This document shows, piece by piece, positions 1-8,207 of a DNA stretch of 64,000 nt (position 1 is the first letter of the stretch; each line of letters opens with the position of its first letter). The position numbers and the translations under genes are program-made. Source of the DNA: Magicicada septendecula (Eukaryota > Arthropoda > Insecta > Hemiptera > Cicadidae). The stretch spans positions 149,259,574-149,323,573 of the forward strand of contig CM068369.1 in NCBI GenBank assembly GCA_034769895.1, given 5' to 3'. The notes under the pieces were generated by a model, which saw only the letters and a list, made by a program, of their open reading frames with translations, was not told the DNA's origin and made no database searches.

Positions 1-2
1 GT

Positions 3-149
3 ATTAACTACAATGAAACTGATAACGCATTTTCTGTGTATATAAACCGATTGAAAATTGTGATTCAACATCCAGAAACATACCAGCTACTACAGTCTGC
101 GATCGTCATTAAGGTAACAATATTATCTTATGTTAATTTACTGTTTTAA
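3..149 (+). CDS. 3' end of an unrecognised ORF entering from the left edge
   Basis: An open frame runs from the left edge to a TAA at 147-149 (48 codons visible). The encoded peptide has ordinary composition, with charged and hydrophobic residues, and ends in a hydrophobic tail. An AAG/GTAACA sequence at 112-120 resembles a splice donor, but introns are not expected in this element. I do not recognise the protein. It may be the C-terminus of a viral gene whose body lies outside the window, or chance. Confidence 0.3.
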   Translation: MNYNETDNAFSVYINRLKIVIQHPETYQLLQSAIVIKVTILSYVNLLF

Positions 150-545
150 AATATTTTTTCTTAATATTTTTTTCAAGAACATGTACAGTGATTCTTGGTT
201 ATCTGTAAATGAGTTGTGTTTTTCGTATGTCATTTTTTTTAATTATTAAGTTTTATACTCTTCAAAATTTAATCTTTGTTATAAATCTTTCCTAAATTAT
301 TAAGGTATAATATGTTTTACATACGATCATGTACAGTAATTCTTGGTTATCTGTAAAATAAGTGTGCTCTTCCTATGTCATTTTTAATATTATAAGGTAT
401 AACGTTTTTTACATTCCTCTATTCAAAAAAATTAATTTGTCTTTGTTATAAGTGTTTCCTATGTCATTTTTAAACCGTATTTGATTTACATAGATCACAT
501 TTACAGCTGTTTTTTGAACCGTTAACGCCTGTATCATCTATCTTG
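150..545. repeat. AT-rich spacer with a direct repeat
   Basis: No gene is seen. A 29-bp sequence at 181-209 recurs almost exactly at 329-357, 148 bp downstream, and both are followed by a variant of the phrase CTATGTCATTTTT, which appears a third time near 460. The spacer precedes the two plus-strand genes and may hold their promoter. Confidence 0.5.
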
Positions 546-737
546 ATGGATCAAGAATTATCAACACAGGAGAATCGTTTCTTACATTTAAAACAGGAGG
601 AGGACCGTCTTCTTTCTAAATGGTTTTTTTCAACAAAAAGGTTAACATCCGAAGAAATTGTAAAATTAAAAACGATAGTTGACAGACCAGAGTCAACTCT
701 AAGACCGTTTATAAAAAAGTTAATAAAGGATTTATAG
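546..737 (+). CDS. Small helical protein of unknown function (63 residues)
   Basis: The first ATG of the frame is at 546. The product is short, highly charged (Lys/Glu-rich) and predicted by eye to be mostly helical, with a central tryptophan-phenylalanine patch. It has no signal peptide, no membrane segment and no cysteines. It is the first of two plus-strand genes that run towards the minus-strand capsid unit, with 161 bp before the next ORF. I do not recognise a family. A small DNA-binding or early regulatory protein is possible, but that is only a guess from position and composition. Confidence 0.45.
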   Translation: MDQELSTQENRFLHLKQEEDRLLSKWFFSTKRLTSEEIVKLKTIVDRPESTLRPFIKKLIKDL

Positions 738-898
738 TTTAAAAATTTTTGTACGTTTTCTCTTCTTTTTTGTCTTTGTTTAATATATGACTAATATTTT
801 TTTCAAGGGATTCTTGTTTACCAGTCACAAATTAATGTAACGAAAAAAATATTTTTGTATGTTATAGATTTTGACAACTTAAATCTAAAATTATTTTA

Positions 899-1720
899 AT
901 GGATGCTCAGCGTGAAGGAGATCTTCATCATGAAGACTTTTTATCTTTAGAAGATATTATAAGATTAATTTATTATATTGGTTTGACTTCTTATGGTCAA
1001 TGGGAAGACATGATAAGAAAAATAAAACCTGAAATTATTTCACTTGATGATGTAAATGTGTTTTCGTTATTTGTACAGTTATTAGATGTCACAAAAAAAA
1101 TAAAAATAGCCCTGGAGATTACAACTGTCCGTTCACAGAAAGATATGTTATTTTTAAATACGTATCTATTTGATATAGACGAAATTTATAATTATTTAAA
1201 TACACATATTATGAATTTTAAAGACAAAATTATTTCAAGAACAGTTTTTACGACTATTAATTCTATAATTAAAAAAAATATGTATACTGAAGGAGAAAAT
1301 ACAATGGACGTTGTTAATGTTGATGATGATGACAATGACGATAATGATGATGACGATGATGATGATGATGATGATGATGAATTTAACAAAATATTTACGT
1401 CAATTAAACGAAAATCTAAAAAAAATGATAAAACTGATGAACTGTTTGAGCAGTTTGTATCTTTTAAATCTAATGGTTCCAATAAGACGCTAACGACACC
1501 CGGCGAAAAGGGGTCATATTTGATAAAAATAGATATTTCTGATACCAATGATTTAAGAGGCGTAGATAGGAAAGACAGATGGCTTAAAGCGGCTTATAGA
1601 AGCCAATTTTTATTGCAATGTAAAGATACGACATATACACAACTACATAAAATTATATTAATGAAATCTCGAGAGTTGGCAAGAATTAAAAATGTTAAGA
1701 AACAGCTTTTCAAAAATTGA
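899..1720 (+). CDS. Acidic-tract protein of unknown function (273 residues)
   Basis: The intact frame starts with ATG at 899. Residues 1-130 are a helical, hydrophobic-rich region. Around residues 142-163 there is a nearly pure Asp/Asn run encoded by a GAT-rich microsatellite-like stretch. A lysine-rich segment that could be a nuclear localisation signal follows around residues 170-177. The C-terminal 60 residues are basic, with an Arg/Lys-rich end. Acidic run plus NLS suggests a nuclear, chromatin- or DNA-associated protein, but no family is recognised. It converges on the minus-strand gene ending at 2129, and the spacer carries poly(A)-signal-like sequences for both directions. Confidence 0.6.
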   Translation: MDAQREGDLHHEDFLSLEDIIRLIYYIGLTSYGQWEDMIRKIKPEIISLDDVNVFSLFVQLLDVTKKIKIALEITTVRSQKDMLFLNTYLFDIDEIYNYLNTHIMNFKDKIISRTVFTTINSIIKKNMYTEGENTMDVVNVDDDDNDDNDDDDDDDDDDDEFNKIFTSIKRKSKKNDKTDELFEQFVSFKSNGSNKTLTTPGEKGSYLIKIDISDTNDLRGVDRKDRWLKAAYRSQFLLQCKDTTYTQLHKIILMKSRELARIKNVKKQLFKN

Positions 1721-2128
1721 ATCTTTTGTATGTAAAATATGTTGTAGTATGTAGTACATCAATTTTGTATTGTAAAAGTAAAATTTGCAAGTTCCTCTTC
1801 ATCATAATGTTTTCTAAGTATTAACAAAAAAAGCTGGTATCAAAAAATCATATTGTATGTATGTATGTTTATGAATGGTAATTATATATATTTTTTGTAA
1901 TATAAAAAATCATTGAATCTTTTGTATGTAGTACAACAATTTTGTATTGTAAAAGAATGTATGTATGTTTATGAATGGTAATTATATGTTTTTTGTAATA
2001 GAAAAAAATTATATTATATGTATACGTGTATGCTTTGTATTTAGTAAATAAAAATCAAAAATGAAAATGTTTTTTAAATTTTTTATTTTTTTAAAAAACC
2101 TTTATTTTACATATAATTACAATAAAAG
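1721..2128. repeat. Convergent intergenic spacer with direct repeats and poly(A)-like signals
   Basis: This spacer lies between two converging genes. A phrase of about 28 bp (GTATGTATG...ATTATAT) at about 1859-1887 is repeated at about 1960-1988, and a CTTTTGTATGT/CAATTTTGTATTGT module is also duplicated at the start of each unit, giving a period near 100 bp. AATAAA occurs on the plus strand near 2046 and on the minus strand near 2100, which fits back-to-back transcript ends. Confidence 0.5.
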
Positions 2129-2686
2129 TTAAGCAATCATACAGTCCCAACAATTTATTCTTTTAGTTTCTTCATCATGTTCATCACACAAACAGTTCCA
2201 ATATTGAATTATCCATTTAGTAATATAAAACACGTTACTTAATGCACAGTTTGTTGAAGAGTGATCATATGGACAACGTATACTATTTACAGACTGCTTC
2301 TTCAAAACGCTTAGAGATGGACACTTGAGTGATTCAATATCCACTATTTTTACATGACAGTTCAATTCTTTTTGTAAAGTTATTTTTTTTTCACGTCCTT
2401 TTATATAAATACACTTTCCATATATATATGAATTTAATATTACTGGAAGTTCACTATATTCTGTTAATCCACAATTCCAACTAAGTCCAAGATAATTATT
2501 GTTAATCCAGTCATTAACTTTTTTTTTCTTTTCTGATAAATGTCTATAATCGAATGGAGGTAAGAATAAGTATTGATTACAAATACCAGCGAATTTAGCG
2601 TTTACTATAGGTTGCACACACAATTCTTTAATAATATAATTGTTTCCATCATCGCGAAAACTTTGAAAGTCGATAACGTATTCCAT
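2129..2686 (-). CDS. Paralogue 2 of a Polinton-associated protein family (185 residues)
   Basis: The true ATG is at 2686; the frame is open further upstream only through a TTG. The protein starts with MEYVIDFQ and continues with a KELC motif. It has a PPF-containing segment, an LSEKKKKV segment, a GLSW motif and a C-terminal Cys/His-rich part (CPYDH, CAL) before a tryptophan-rich end. I associate this pattern, from memory, with a family of uncharacterised proteins scattered through insect genomes beside Maverick-like elements. The start (D-x-Q...E) loosely resembles a degenerate DEDD exonuclease, which is speculative. It is clearly homologous to the neighbour at 2753-3286, and the 25 bp around each start codon are nearly identical. 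Confidence 0.65.
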   Translation of the reverse strand: MEYVIDFQSFRDDGNNYIIKELCVQPIVNAKFAGICNQYLFLPPFDYRHLSEKKKKVNDWINNNYLGLSWNCGLTEYSELPVILNSYIYGKCIYIKGREKKITLQKELNCHVKIVDIESLKCPSLSVLKKQSVNSIRCPYDHSSTNCALSNVFYITKWIIQYWNCLCDEHDEETKRINCWDCMIA

Positions 2687-2752
2687 TGCGTGCAACAGCA
2701 GAACTGATATAAGTTTTGCGTAAGTAGGAGATCAAAATATCAACTACGTAAA

Positions 2753-3286
2753 TCATACAGTCCCCACACTTTCAATTTCTTTAATTTGTAATACACTGTT
2801 CCAGTATTCGATAATCCACTTAGTTAAATGATGTACATTATTTAAAGCACAATAATACGAATTATGTTTGAAAGGACAGTGAATAGAATATGGAGTCTGC
2901 TGTTTTAACACTTTTAAGGATGGACAATCGAGTGTTTCCATATCTACTATTTTCACATAACAATTAAATTCTTTTTCTAATGCTACTTTTTTTTCTGATC
3001 CTTTAACATAAATACATTTACCGTTCATATATTTATTTAATGTAAACTCTAGATCGTTATAATCTTGAAGACCGCACTTCCAGCTAAGTCCAAGATTGGT
3101 TTTAATCCATTTATTAACGTTTTTTTTCTTCTCTGACAAATGTTTGTAATTAAATGGTGGTAAAAACAAATACTGATCACTAGCACCAGAAAATTTGTTA
3201 TCTTGTATACACTGAATACAAAGTTCTTTAAAAATGAAATTGTTTCCATCATCGCGAAAACCTTGAAAATCGATAACGTATTCCAT
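2753..3286 (-). CDS. Paralogue 1 of a Polinton-associated protein family (177 residues)
   Basis: The ATG is at 3286. It has the same architecture as the downstream copy: the MEYVIDFQGF start, KELCIQ, PPF, LSEKKK, GLSW, a KCIY motif, a CP(F/Y)-x-H and CAL pair, then W-I-x-YWN. The two proteins align along their whole length with many substitutions, so the duplication is not recent. The shared sequence around the starts (GCGTGCAACAGCAGAACTGATA on the plus strand) may be a promoter element copied with the gene. It follows the major capsid gene by about 40 bp, at the distal end of the late unit. Confidence 0.65.
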   Translation of the reverse strand: MEYVIDFQGFRDDGNNFIFKELCIQCIQDNKFSGASDQYLFLPPFNYKHLSEKKKNVNKWIKTNLGLSWKCGLQDYNDLEFTLNKYMNGKCIYVKGSEKKVALEKEFNCYVKIVDMETLDCPSLKVLKQQTPYSIHCPFKHNSYYCALNNVHHLTKWIIEYWNSVLQIKEIESVGTV

Positions 3287-3327
3287 TGCGTGCAACAGCA
3301 GAACTGATACACTTTTTATCTACGTAA

Positions 3328-4563
3328 TTATATTTTAAATACTTTTCTTACAGTACCAGATAAAGGCGTATATTGCATAATTGTATCGTAAAAAATGAGA
3401 CAGTAGATAGTAGTTTTTTCCGGTATGTCTGTTGACGTCTCAATATCCAGACGAATGTCTATTGAACCAGTTTTTAATGATTCATTTTGTTTTGAACAAT
3501 CAATTACACAAAAAGGTGTATACGTTAGAAAGTTTGAACGATTTATCATTGGCGAATTTTCACTGTTGTAATAATACGAGGACTGAAATAATGAATAATA
3601 CTCATGTAGAATCGACGTTTCACCATTAAAATTATCATACGGATAGTATTCTGAATTTAAATATAACTTTACGTTATAGAAAGAGGCAAGATCAAAATGT
3701 GCTGGGTTTTTATGTACATTATTTTTTCTGTCAGTCTGAAAACCTACAATAACGTAACGAGGTTTATCTGATTGTGATGACGTTTTAACAGTCCAAGTAA
3801 GTTTGTTTGCTTTTGGCACAGACGGATACTCGTAAAGTTCCCATTTTCGAAACGGCATTAATAATGGTCGATCAATTTGTACTATCTTCAGAAAATCTAC
3901 CTTTACTACGTCGTTAACATAAACATACGGAATTCTCCATGATATATATTTTATTTTAAATTTGTATGTGTTTACTGTTTCAAGTAAAATTACTGCATTA
4001 TTATCAGTGGACGCTCTAATTAAAACTAATTCTTGCTTTACATTTAACAAAATCTTTTTAAAATCTTCAGCAAATCCAAACAACCTTTTTAATGGGATAC
4101 AGAAGCTAATATCTTTTGATGATGGTGCCATATGACTTATTAAATCTGAGGCCCATCCACTATTTTCTAAAGTGTTAATTTCGTATGGTTTAATCGTTAA
4201 CATATTCTTAATTGTTGATGTTATTCCAACATTTTTAACTCTATCGACTTCTGATCCACTTATTTCGTATCTAATTTCATCAAACAAAAATGCTAAAGCA
4301 TTTGAACATAATTTTAAAGTTTGATCATATATACCATTATTATTAGTGTATTCTAGTTTTATATGAAGGTAACTTTCACACGGTAATGTGTACACATCTT
4401 GTTGATTAATTGGAATTCTAATTTCGTCATTATTATTGAATGTAGTAGAGGTGTACGGTAGATGAGTGTGATAAGCTAATCCTACTATCGATTCATCTTG
4501 ATACACAACATCTTCTATAATATTTAGAATGCTAGCGTTTACGTTTTGAATATTAAGGTTCAT
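3328..4563 (-). CDS. Hexon-like major capsid protein
   Basis: This 411-residue protein matches the insect Polinton/adintovirus major capsid type. The N-terminus is followed by a YHTHLPY segment, a PxxQQDVY motif (residues 51-58), the characteristic FLFDEIRYE (92-100) and VDRxxNVGITSTIKN (106-120), a middle region with RPLLMPFRKWE, and a C-terminal part with DCSKQNESLKTG and a D-x-R-L-x-IE motif. Polinton major capsids are double jelly-roll proteins that form hexagonal capsomers; that fold is inferred here, not seen. Its ATG overlaps the stop of the upstream 52-residue ORF as ATGA. The frame is intact. Confidence 0.85.
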   Translation of the reverse strand: MNLNIQNVNASILNIIEDVVYQDESIVGLAYHTHLPYTSTTFNNNDEIRIPINQQDVYTLPCESYLHIKLEYTNNNGIYDQTLKLCSNALAFLFDEIRYEISGSEVDRVKNVGITSTIKNMLTIKPYEINTLENSGWASDLISHMAPSSKDISFCIPLKRLFGFAEDFKKILLNVKQELVLIRASTDNNAVILLETVNTYKFKIKYISWRIPYVYVNDVVKVDFLKIVQIDRPLLMPFRKWELYEYPSVPKANKLTWTVKTSSQSDKPRYVIVGFQTDRKNNVHKNPAHFDLASFYNVKLYLNSEYYPYDNFNGETSILHEYYSLFQSSYYYNSENSPMINRSNFLTYTPFCVIDCSKQNESLKTGSIDIRLDIETSTDIPEKTTIYCLIFYDTIMQYTPLSGTVRKVFKI

Positions 4564-4718
4564 TTTTTGTTTAAATAATCCTTTATTACTGTTAATCCCA
4601 ATGACTGTAGAAATTTCAGGTTTTGTGGTGTTAACCGGTCGATATTCATATCTTTACTACTTGTAATTGGCTTATTTGCAGTTGTTTTATTGATTCCGTA
4701 ATAAAAAATAAGACCCAT
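4560..4718 (-). CDS. Small ORF between penton and major capsid (52 residues)
   Basis: ATG at 4718, stop TGA at 4562-4560. The start lies two bases after the penton stop, and the stop overlaps the capsid ATG as ATGA. The peptide has a short hydrophobic beginning, a Thr/Ser/Lys-rich linker and a C-terminal LTPQNLKFLQSLGL-type helix. The tight fit between two capsid genes, with no wasted bases, argues that it is translated. I recall short proteins with a similar L-x-FL-x-SLG motif next to capsid genes in related insect elements, but cannot confirm this. It could be a capsid cement or assembly peptide. Confidence 0.6.
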   Translation of the reverse strand: MGLIFYYGINKTTANKPITSSKDMNIDRLTPQNLKFLQSLGLTVIKDYLNKK

Positions 4719-4720
4719 TA

Positions 4721-5401
4721 TTATTGTTTTCTCAAATACAAACGTAACGTAATTATTTCGTTTCGAAAATTAATCAGTCTTCCTTGTTGATCTTCTAGTC
4801 TTACTACAATATTATGTATCCTAGATGTGTTTACTGGTAAATATATCACGTTGGTAGGTTTTTCAACAATTTTAAAACCTGGCGGAACACTAGGATAGAA
4901 TTCGTGTATTATGTGATCTGGAATTCCGTTGTCATACGAGCCGCTAATTAAATTACAAAATAATCGGATGCTCTCTACTCGAACAATACTTATCGGTAAG
5001 GTTGAACTGTACCATTTATTTGGATTTATTATACATGTTTCAAATCCTAATATGGTTGCTAACGAATCGGGTTTACTAAAATCAATTTGAACGTTAGAAT
5101 AAATTTCACTTTTTAATGTATTATTATTCGCCTTTATAATTATTTTTACATTTTCATCATGTTGAATTAAGTAATCGTTAATAAACGTTGCGATATCTGA
5201 AATTTCATAAGAGCCAGTAGGCAATACTATTTTCTTATCAGTACCATAATATAATACATTGTTAATTCCTTCCTCTATATTAGGTATTGAATGATATGTC
5301 ATAAAGTCAATTAATCCTAGTTCCCATTTTTCATCACTTAACTCGATTGGTGGAAAAATATCACATGTTAATACGGATCGTTTACCGCTTAGACAAAACA
5401 T
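4721..5401 (-). CDS. Penton-like minor capsid protein
   Basis: The frame is open from an ATG at 5446, but that start would lie 65 bp inside the protease gene. The ATG at 5401 gives an N-terminus (MFCLSGKRSVLT) closer to the family pattern, so I prefer it (226 residues). Recognisable blocks are DIFPPIEL, WELGLIDFMTYHSIPNI, a LPTGSYEISDI segment, IIHEFYPSVPPG and a C-terminal VIYLPVN ... ITLRLYLRK. This is the single jelly-roll vertex protein that accompanies the hexon-like capsid protein in Polintons. It overlaps the protease end by 20 bp and is followed by the 52-residue ORF. Confidence 0.83.
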   Translation of the reverse strand: MFCLSGKRSVLTCDIFPPIELSDEKWELGLIDFMTYHSIPNIEEGINNVLYYGTDKKIVLPTGSYEISDIATFINDYLIQHDENVKIIIKANNNTLKSEIYSNVQIDFSKPDSLATILGFETCIINPNKWYSSTLPISIVRVESIRLFCNLISGSYDNGIPDHIIHEFYPSVPPGFKIVEKPTNVIYLPVNTSRIHNIVVRLEDQQGRLINFRNEIITLRLYLRKQ

Positions 5402-5780
5402 TATTACTAAGAAACTGTAAACACAAATGACCGCAGTTGACTGCATCCATATTTTGTCTTCGTGTATAATTATAAACGATTTCGATAGATGGTTGATTTG
5501 ATGAATAAAAGTAATTAATTAGTTCGATAGGTGGTCTTAAATTACCAAAACTATCAAAATAATTAACTTTATTTTTACGTTTAAAATAACATACCCATTG
5601 AGTACCATGACCATAACTATTATCTAAATTAACTATTCCAGTTTCATTTTGCCAAATTCCAGCGTGTAACGGTAATGTGTCACGCATAAACACTCCTCTG
5701 AAATTAGGAATCTTTAATTGTTCAACATACAGTAGTAAATCTTGAATTGAAAGCGGACGTATAGGAATACTCTTTATTAT
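5382..5780 (-). CDS. Adenain-like (C5 family) cysteine protease, start unresolved
   Basis: This is the maturation protease that cleaves capsid precursors in adenovirus-like viruses. Visible blocks: PNFRGVFMRDTLP, a GIVNLDN strand, YGHGTQW, the acidic YFDSFG, RRQ (oxyanion Gln) and the nucleophile motif NCGHLC. In relatives the segment reads GTHW with the catalytic His; here it is Gln. The family-like region extends upstream of the first in-frame Met (in FMRD) to at least 5780, yet no ATG exists in frame before a TAA at 5843-5841. Between them lies a 12-A tract shared with the -1 frame of the PLA2 gene. Expression by frameshifting or transcript slippage, or a damaged start, are the alternatives. 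Confidence 0.75.
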   Translation of the reverse strand: MIKSIPIRPLSIQDLLLYVEQLKIPNFRGVFMRDTLPLHAGIWQNETGIVNLDNSYGHGTQWVCYFKRKNKVNYFDSFGNLRPPIELINYFYSSNQPSIEIVYNYTRRQNMDAVNCGHLCLQFLSNNVLSKR

Positions 5781-6313
5781 TTTCGCCGTCTTTGTTTCGT
5801 TTTTCTTTTCTTTTTTTTTTTTAGACCTCCTCCTCTTTTTTTATACGGTCTCAAATATAAACCTCTTCCACTTTTACCAGCAAAACGTTTTAAATAATTA
5901 TAAACTCTGTTAGACATAGTTTTTTTTTTTTTTTTTATTCCCCCACCAAATTTACTTTTAGCTTTCATTATGTTAGTTACTGACCACGCTGCAGCTTTCT
6001 CCCCGAACGATGCGTCACTTGATTTAACACGTTCCCAAGCTCTTTCAGCTAATTCCTTATCAGCCTTAGCGCGATTTGTAGAATCTGAATACTTTGAATA
6101 TGCAATATCGTGTTGTTTACAAGCAGCGTCAAGCTTATTAATTCCTGGATCACCTCTTTGTAATCGTTTCGCTAAATTTGTACCGGGTCCACAATACTGA
6201 TAACCGGGTAAATGAAGTTCGACAGGTAATAAATCAATTGATTTGTTTATAACTTTTCCAAGAATATTACTCACTAGACCACCGCCTTCCATCTTGTTTG
6301 GATACAGATGCAT
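5777..6313 (-). CDS. Virion protein with parvovirus-type phospholipase A2 domain and basic tail
   Basis: 178 residues from the ATG at 6313; a second Met at residue 8, directly before the Gly-rich MEGGG start, is the likelier beginning. The PLA2 signature is complete: calcium loop YCGPGT (residues 40-45) and catalytic helix with CKQHDIAY (65-72). In parvoviruses this enzyme breaches endosomal membranes during entry, and adintoviruses carry a similar domain. The C-terminal third is strongly basic, with two Gly-rich/Lys-rich tracts and a KRFAGKSGRG segment, reminiscent of adenovirus core or membrane-lytic proteins. The start codon directly follows the fibre stop codon, and the 3' end overlaps the protease frame through a 12-A run. 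Confidence 0.85.
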   Translation of the reverse strand: MHLYPNKMEGGGLVSNILGKVINKSIDLLPVELHLPGYQYCGPGTNLAKRLQRGDPGINKLDAACKQHDIAYSKYSDSTNRAKADKELAERAWERVKSSDASFGEKAAAWSVTNIMKAKSKFGGGIKKKKKTMSNRVYNYLKRFAGKSGRGLYLRPYKKRGGGLKKKKKRKTKQRRRK

Positions 6314-7110
6314 TTATGACGTTTCATATAAACTTTGTATTATATATACAATGCGAAATTCGTTTATAGTTTTAACAGGATTATCTTTAGTGCACTCCTT
6401 ATATAATTTATATAATATTCTAACTAAGGTGCTGTCAACTTTATAGTCTTCTAGATCTAATTTAAATGCATTCATAACCCTTGTTAAAGTCTTTTGATTT
6501 ATAACGTCTGTATCATCTTTAGGATCAGCAACATTAGTCAATCTGCTTTCATTAAAATCTATACTATTTTCCTCTTCACTTCGTAAATAATATATTTTAT
6601 CATCTATATATCGTTTACATTCATCTTTTGTATTATTTATACCTGTTAATAAAGTCTGTTTATTTATAGCGTCAAGCAAATTAATAGGATCTGCTACATT
6701 AATTAACCTTTTTTGCTTGAAATCACAACAATTAGTTTGTGTTTTTTCATCAGGTAATTTATTATCAACATAAAGTTTATTGGTACTAAATATGATTTAG
6801 TAGCATTTTCTAAATAATTTTTATTTACAGCGTCACAAGGTTCGTTAGGATCGGCTAAATTAATAACTTTTTTCATCTTAACATCGTAACAATCGTCTGT
6901 ATTTGTTAAAGTAATCGAATTTGTTCTCATATATTTTACATTTACGGCATCATCATCCAATTCAGGATCGCCCACATTACATAATCGTTTATTACTTATA
7001 TTAAAATTTCCGTCGTCAGTTAATTTAAATCCTTCTCCAGGCGGTCCACGCTGAACGTTGGAACTAACCGCTAAGTCACCACTATAGTGTCCGAATTTAT
7101 CGATACTCAT
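6314..7110 (-). pseudogene. Fibre-like repeat protein, broken by one frameshift
   Basis: The frame starts with ATG at 7110 and has a Gly-Pro-rich PPGEGF segment, then repeats of the type (K/R)-(L/V)-x-N-(V/L)-x-DP-x4-DAVN-x3-(Y/T)-(L/M). Units are seen in frame near residues 41-60 and 80-100 of the first frame. Two more units, with NVADP and DAIN or DVIN, continue in a second frame from about 6790 down to the TAA that abuts the PLA2 start. The switch falls near 6775-6795. The motif resembles phage tail-fibre and viral fibre shaft repeats, so an attachment role is inferred. The ATG overlaps the upstream stop as ATGA. The break is either a real mutation or a sequencing error. Confidence 0.72.
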
Positions 7111-8201
7111 TTTGAAAATATCGCTTCAAACGTTGCTGCGTCTTCTTTTATTATACCGGCCTCCTGTAGCTCTTCAATAATTGATAATATTTCATTTTCA
7201 TGACCCGAATGACCTGCACTTTGTGAAGCAATCAATAATTTTAATCTATCGCATAATTCATTTACATTATTCCAGTACACAAACATTGGTTTATTGTTAC
7301 TGAAATTTAATAAACCGCGACCTTCTGTATCACTATGCAATCGGCTACTTCCAACTTTTGATGCGGATGATTGTGAAAGCTTATTAATAATAGGCTTAAT
7401 TATATTTTTATATTTGTAACTAGTACTGCTTTTAACTCTGTTTGTCTTTAAACTTAAATATGCCGCGGTTTCACTTATTATACGCGAGTAGTCGTCTAAA
7501 TCTTCTTGTGAATATACATAAGCATTTGGGGTTTTCATAAAAATGAGATCGTACAAACCAGGTGTACCTTTGTACATAACATTATTAATTGTAATAATAT
7601 CACTTTCATCAGTCTTTAAAGGGTATTTACCTAACATTAAAATATTATTATCTCCAAAATATGGACCAAAAACATGATCAATATCATGATTACTGTCATC
7701 AAAAAATTTACGCATATAGTGTCTTATTAACGGACCTTTAAACCATATATCGATAAAAGGTTCAATTGATTGTCGTCCTTTTGATGTTGACATCAATTCT
7801 TCAACCGTGGGTAAGGTTTCATACGTTATTTCTTCTTCACGCGGCAATGGTAACGGTGTTTCTACTGTTCGTTTGTTCGATATTGGGATGTTTTCGGTCT
7901 CTTCTGAAAACCTTTTGTTTTGTAAACGCGACTGAATATCGTCCATTTCAACATCTAATTGTTGTTCTTCTTTTTTACTCAATGACGAATTCGTTTTCTC
8001 TTGTACTAACTTTTGTAACGGAGTGATAATAGGTTTCAACGATTTTTCTGCAAACTGTTCTTCATCAATAACATTTTTTGTTAGAGTCTGATGTTTTTTT
8101 CGAATATTTTTTCTTATTTTTTTAATTTCATTGACAAGCTTTTCTTGCTTGTCAAGGGAACGTGACTTCTTCGATGACATATTGATAAGTAATAAAAACA
8201 T
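7107..8201 (-). CDS. DUF8207-like protein of the Polinton core unit
   Basis: 364 residues (or 357 from the Met at 8180, MSSKKS, a more natural start). Residues 1-110 are Lys/Glu-rich and likely coiled coil. The centre carries the pattern HVFGPYFGDNN...MLGKYPL, an I-x-INN-x-MYKGTPGLYDLIF block and an AYLS end, which I recognise as the DUF8207 type common in insect Maverick-like elements. The C-terminus is helical and acidic. Function is unknown; the position between ATPase and fibre suggests a virion or packaging role. It overlaps the fibre ATG by 4 bp and begins 6 bp after the ATPase stop. Confidence 0.7.
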   Translation of the reverse strand: MFLLLINMSSKKSRSLDKQEKLVNEIKKIRKNIRKKHQTLTKNVIDEEQFAEKSLKPIITPLQKLVQEKTNSSLSKKEEQQLDVEMDDIQSRLQNKRFSEETENIPISNKRTVETPLPLPREEEITYETLPTVEELMSTSKGRQSIEPFIDIWFKGPLIRHYMRKFFDDSNHDIDHVFGPYFGDNNILMLGKYPLKTDESDIITINNVMYKGTPGLYDLIFMKTPNAYVYSQEDLDDYSRIISETAAYLSLKTNRVKSSTSYKYKNIIKPIINKLSQSSASKVGSSRLHSDTEGRGLLNFSNNKPMFVYWNNVNELCDRLKLLIASQSAGHSGHENEILSIIEELQEAGIIKEDAATFEAIFSK

Positions 8202-8207
8202 TTTCGA

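Noticed and set aside
1192..1548. Minus-strand frame with a long Ser run
   Set aside because: It is the antisense shadow of the Asp/Asn run of the plus-strand gene.
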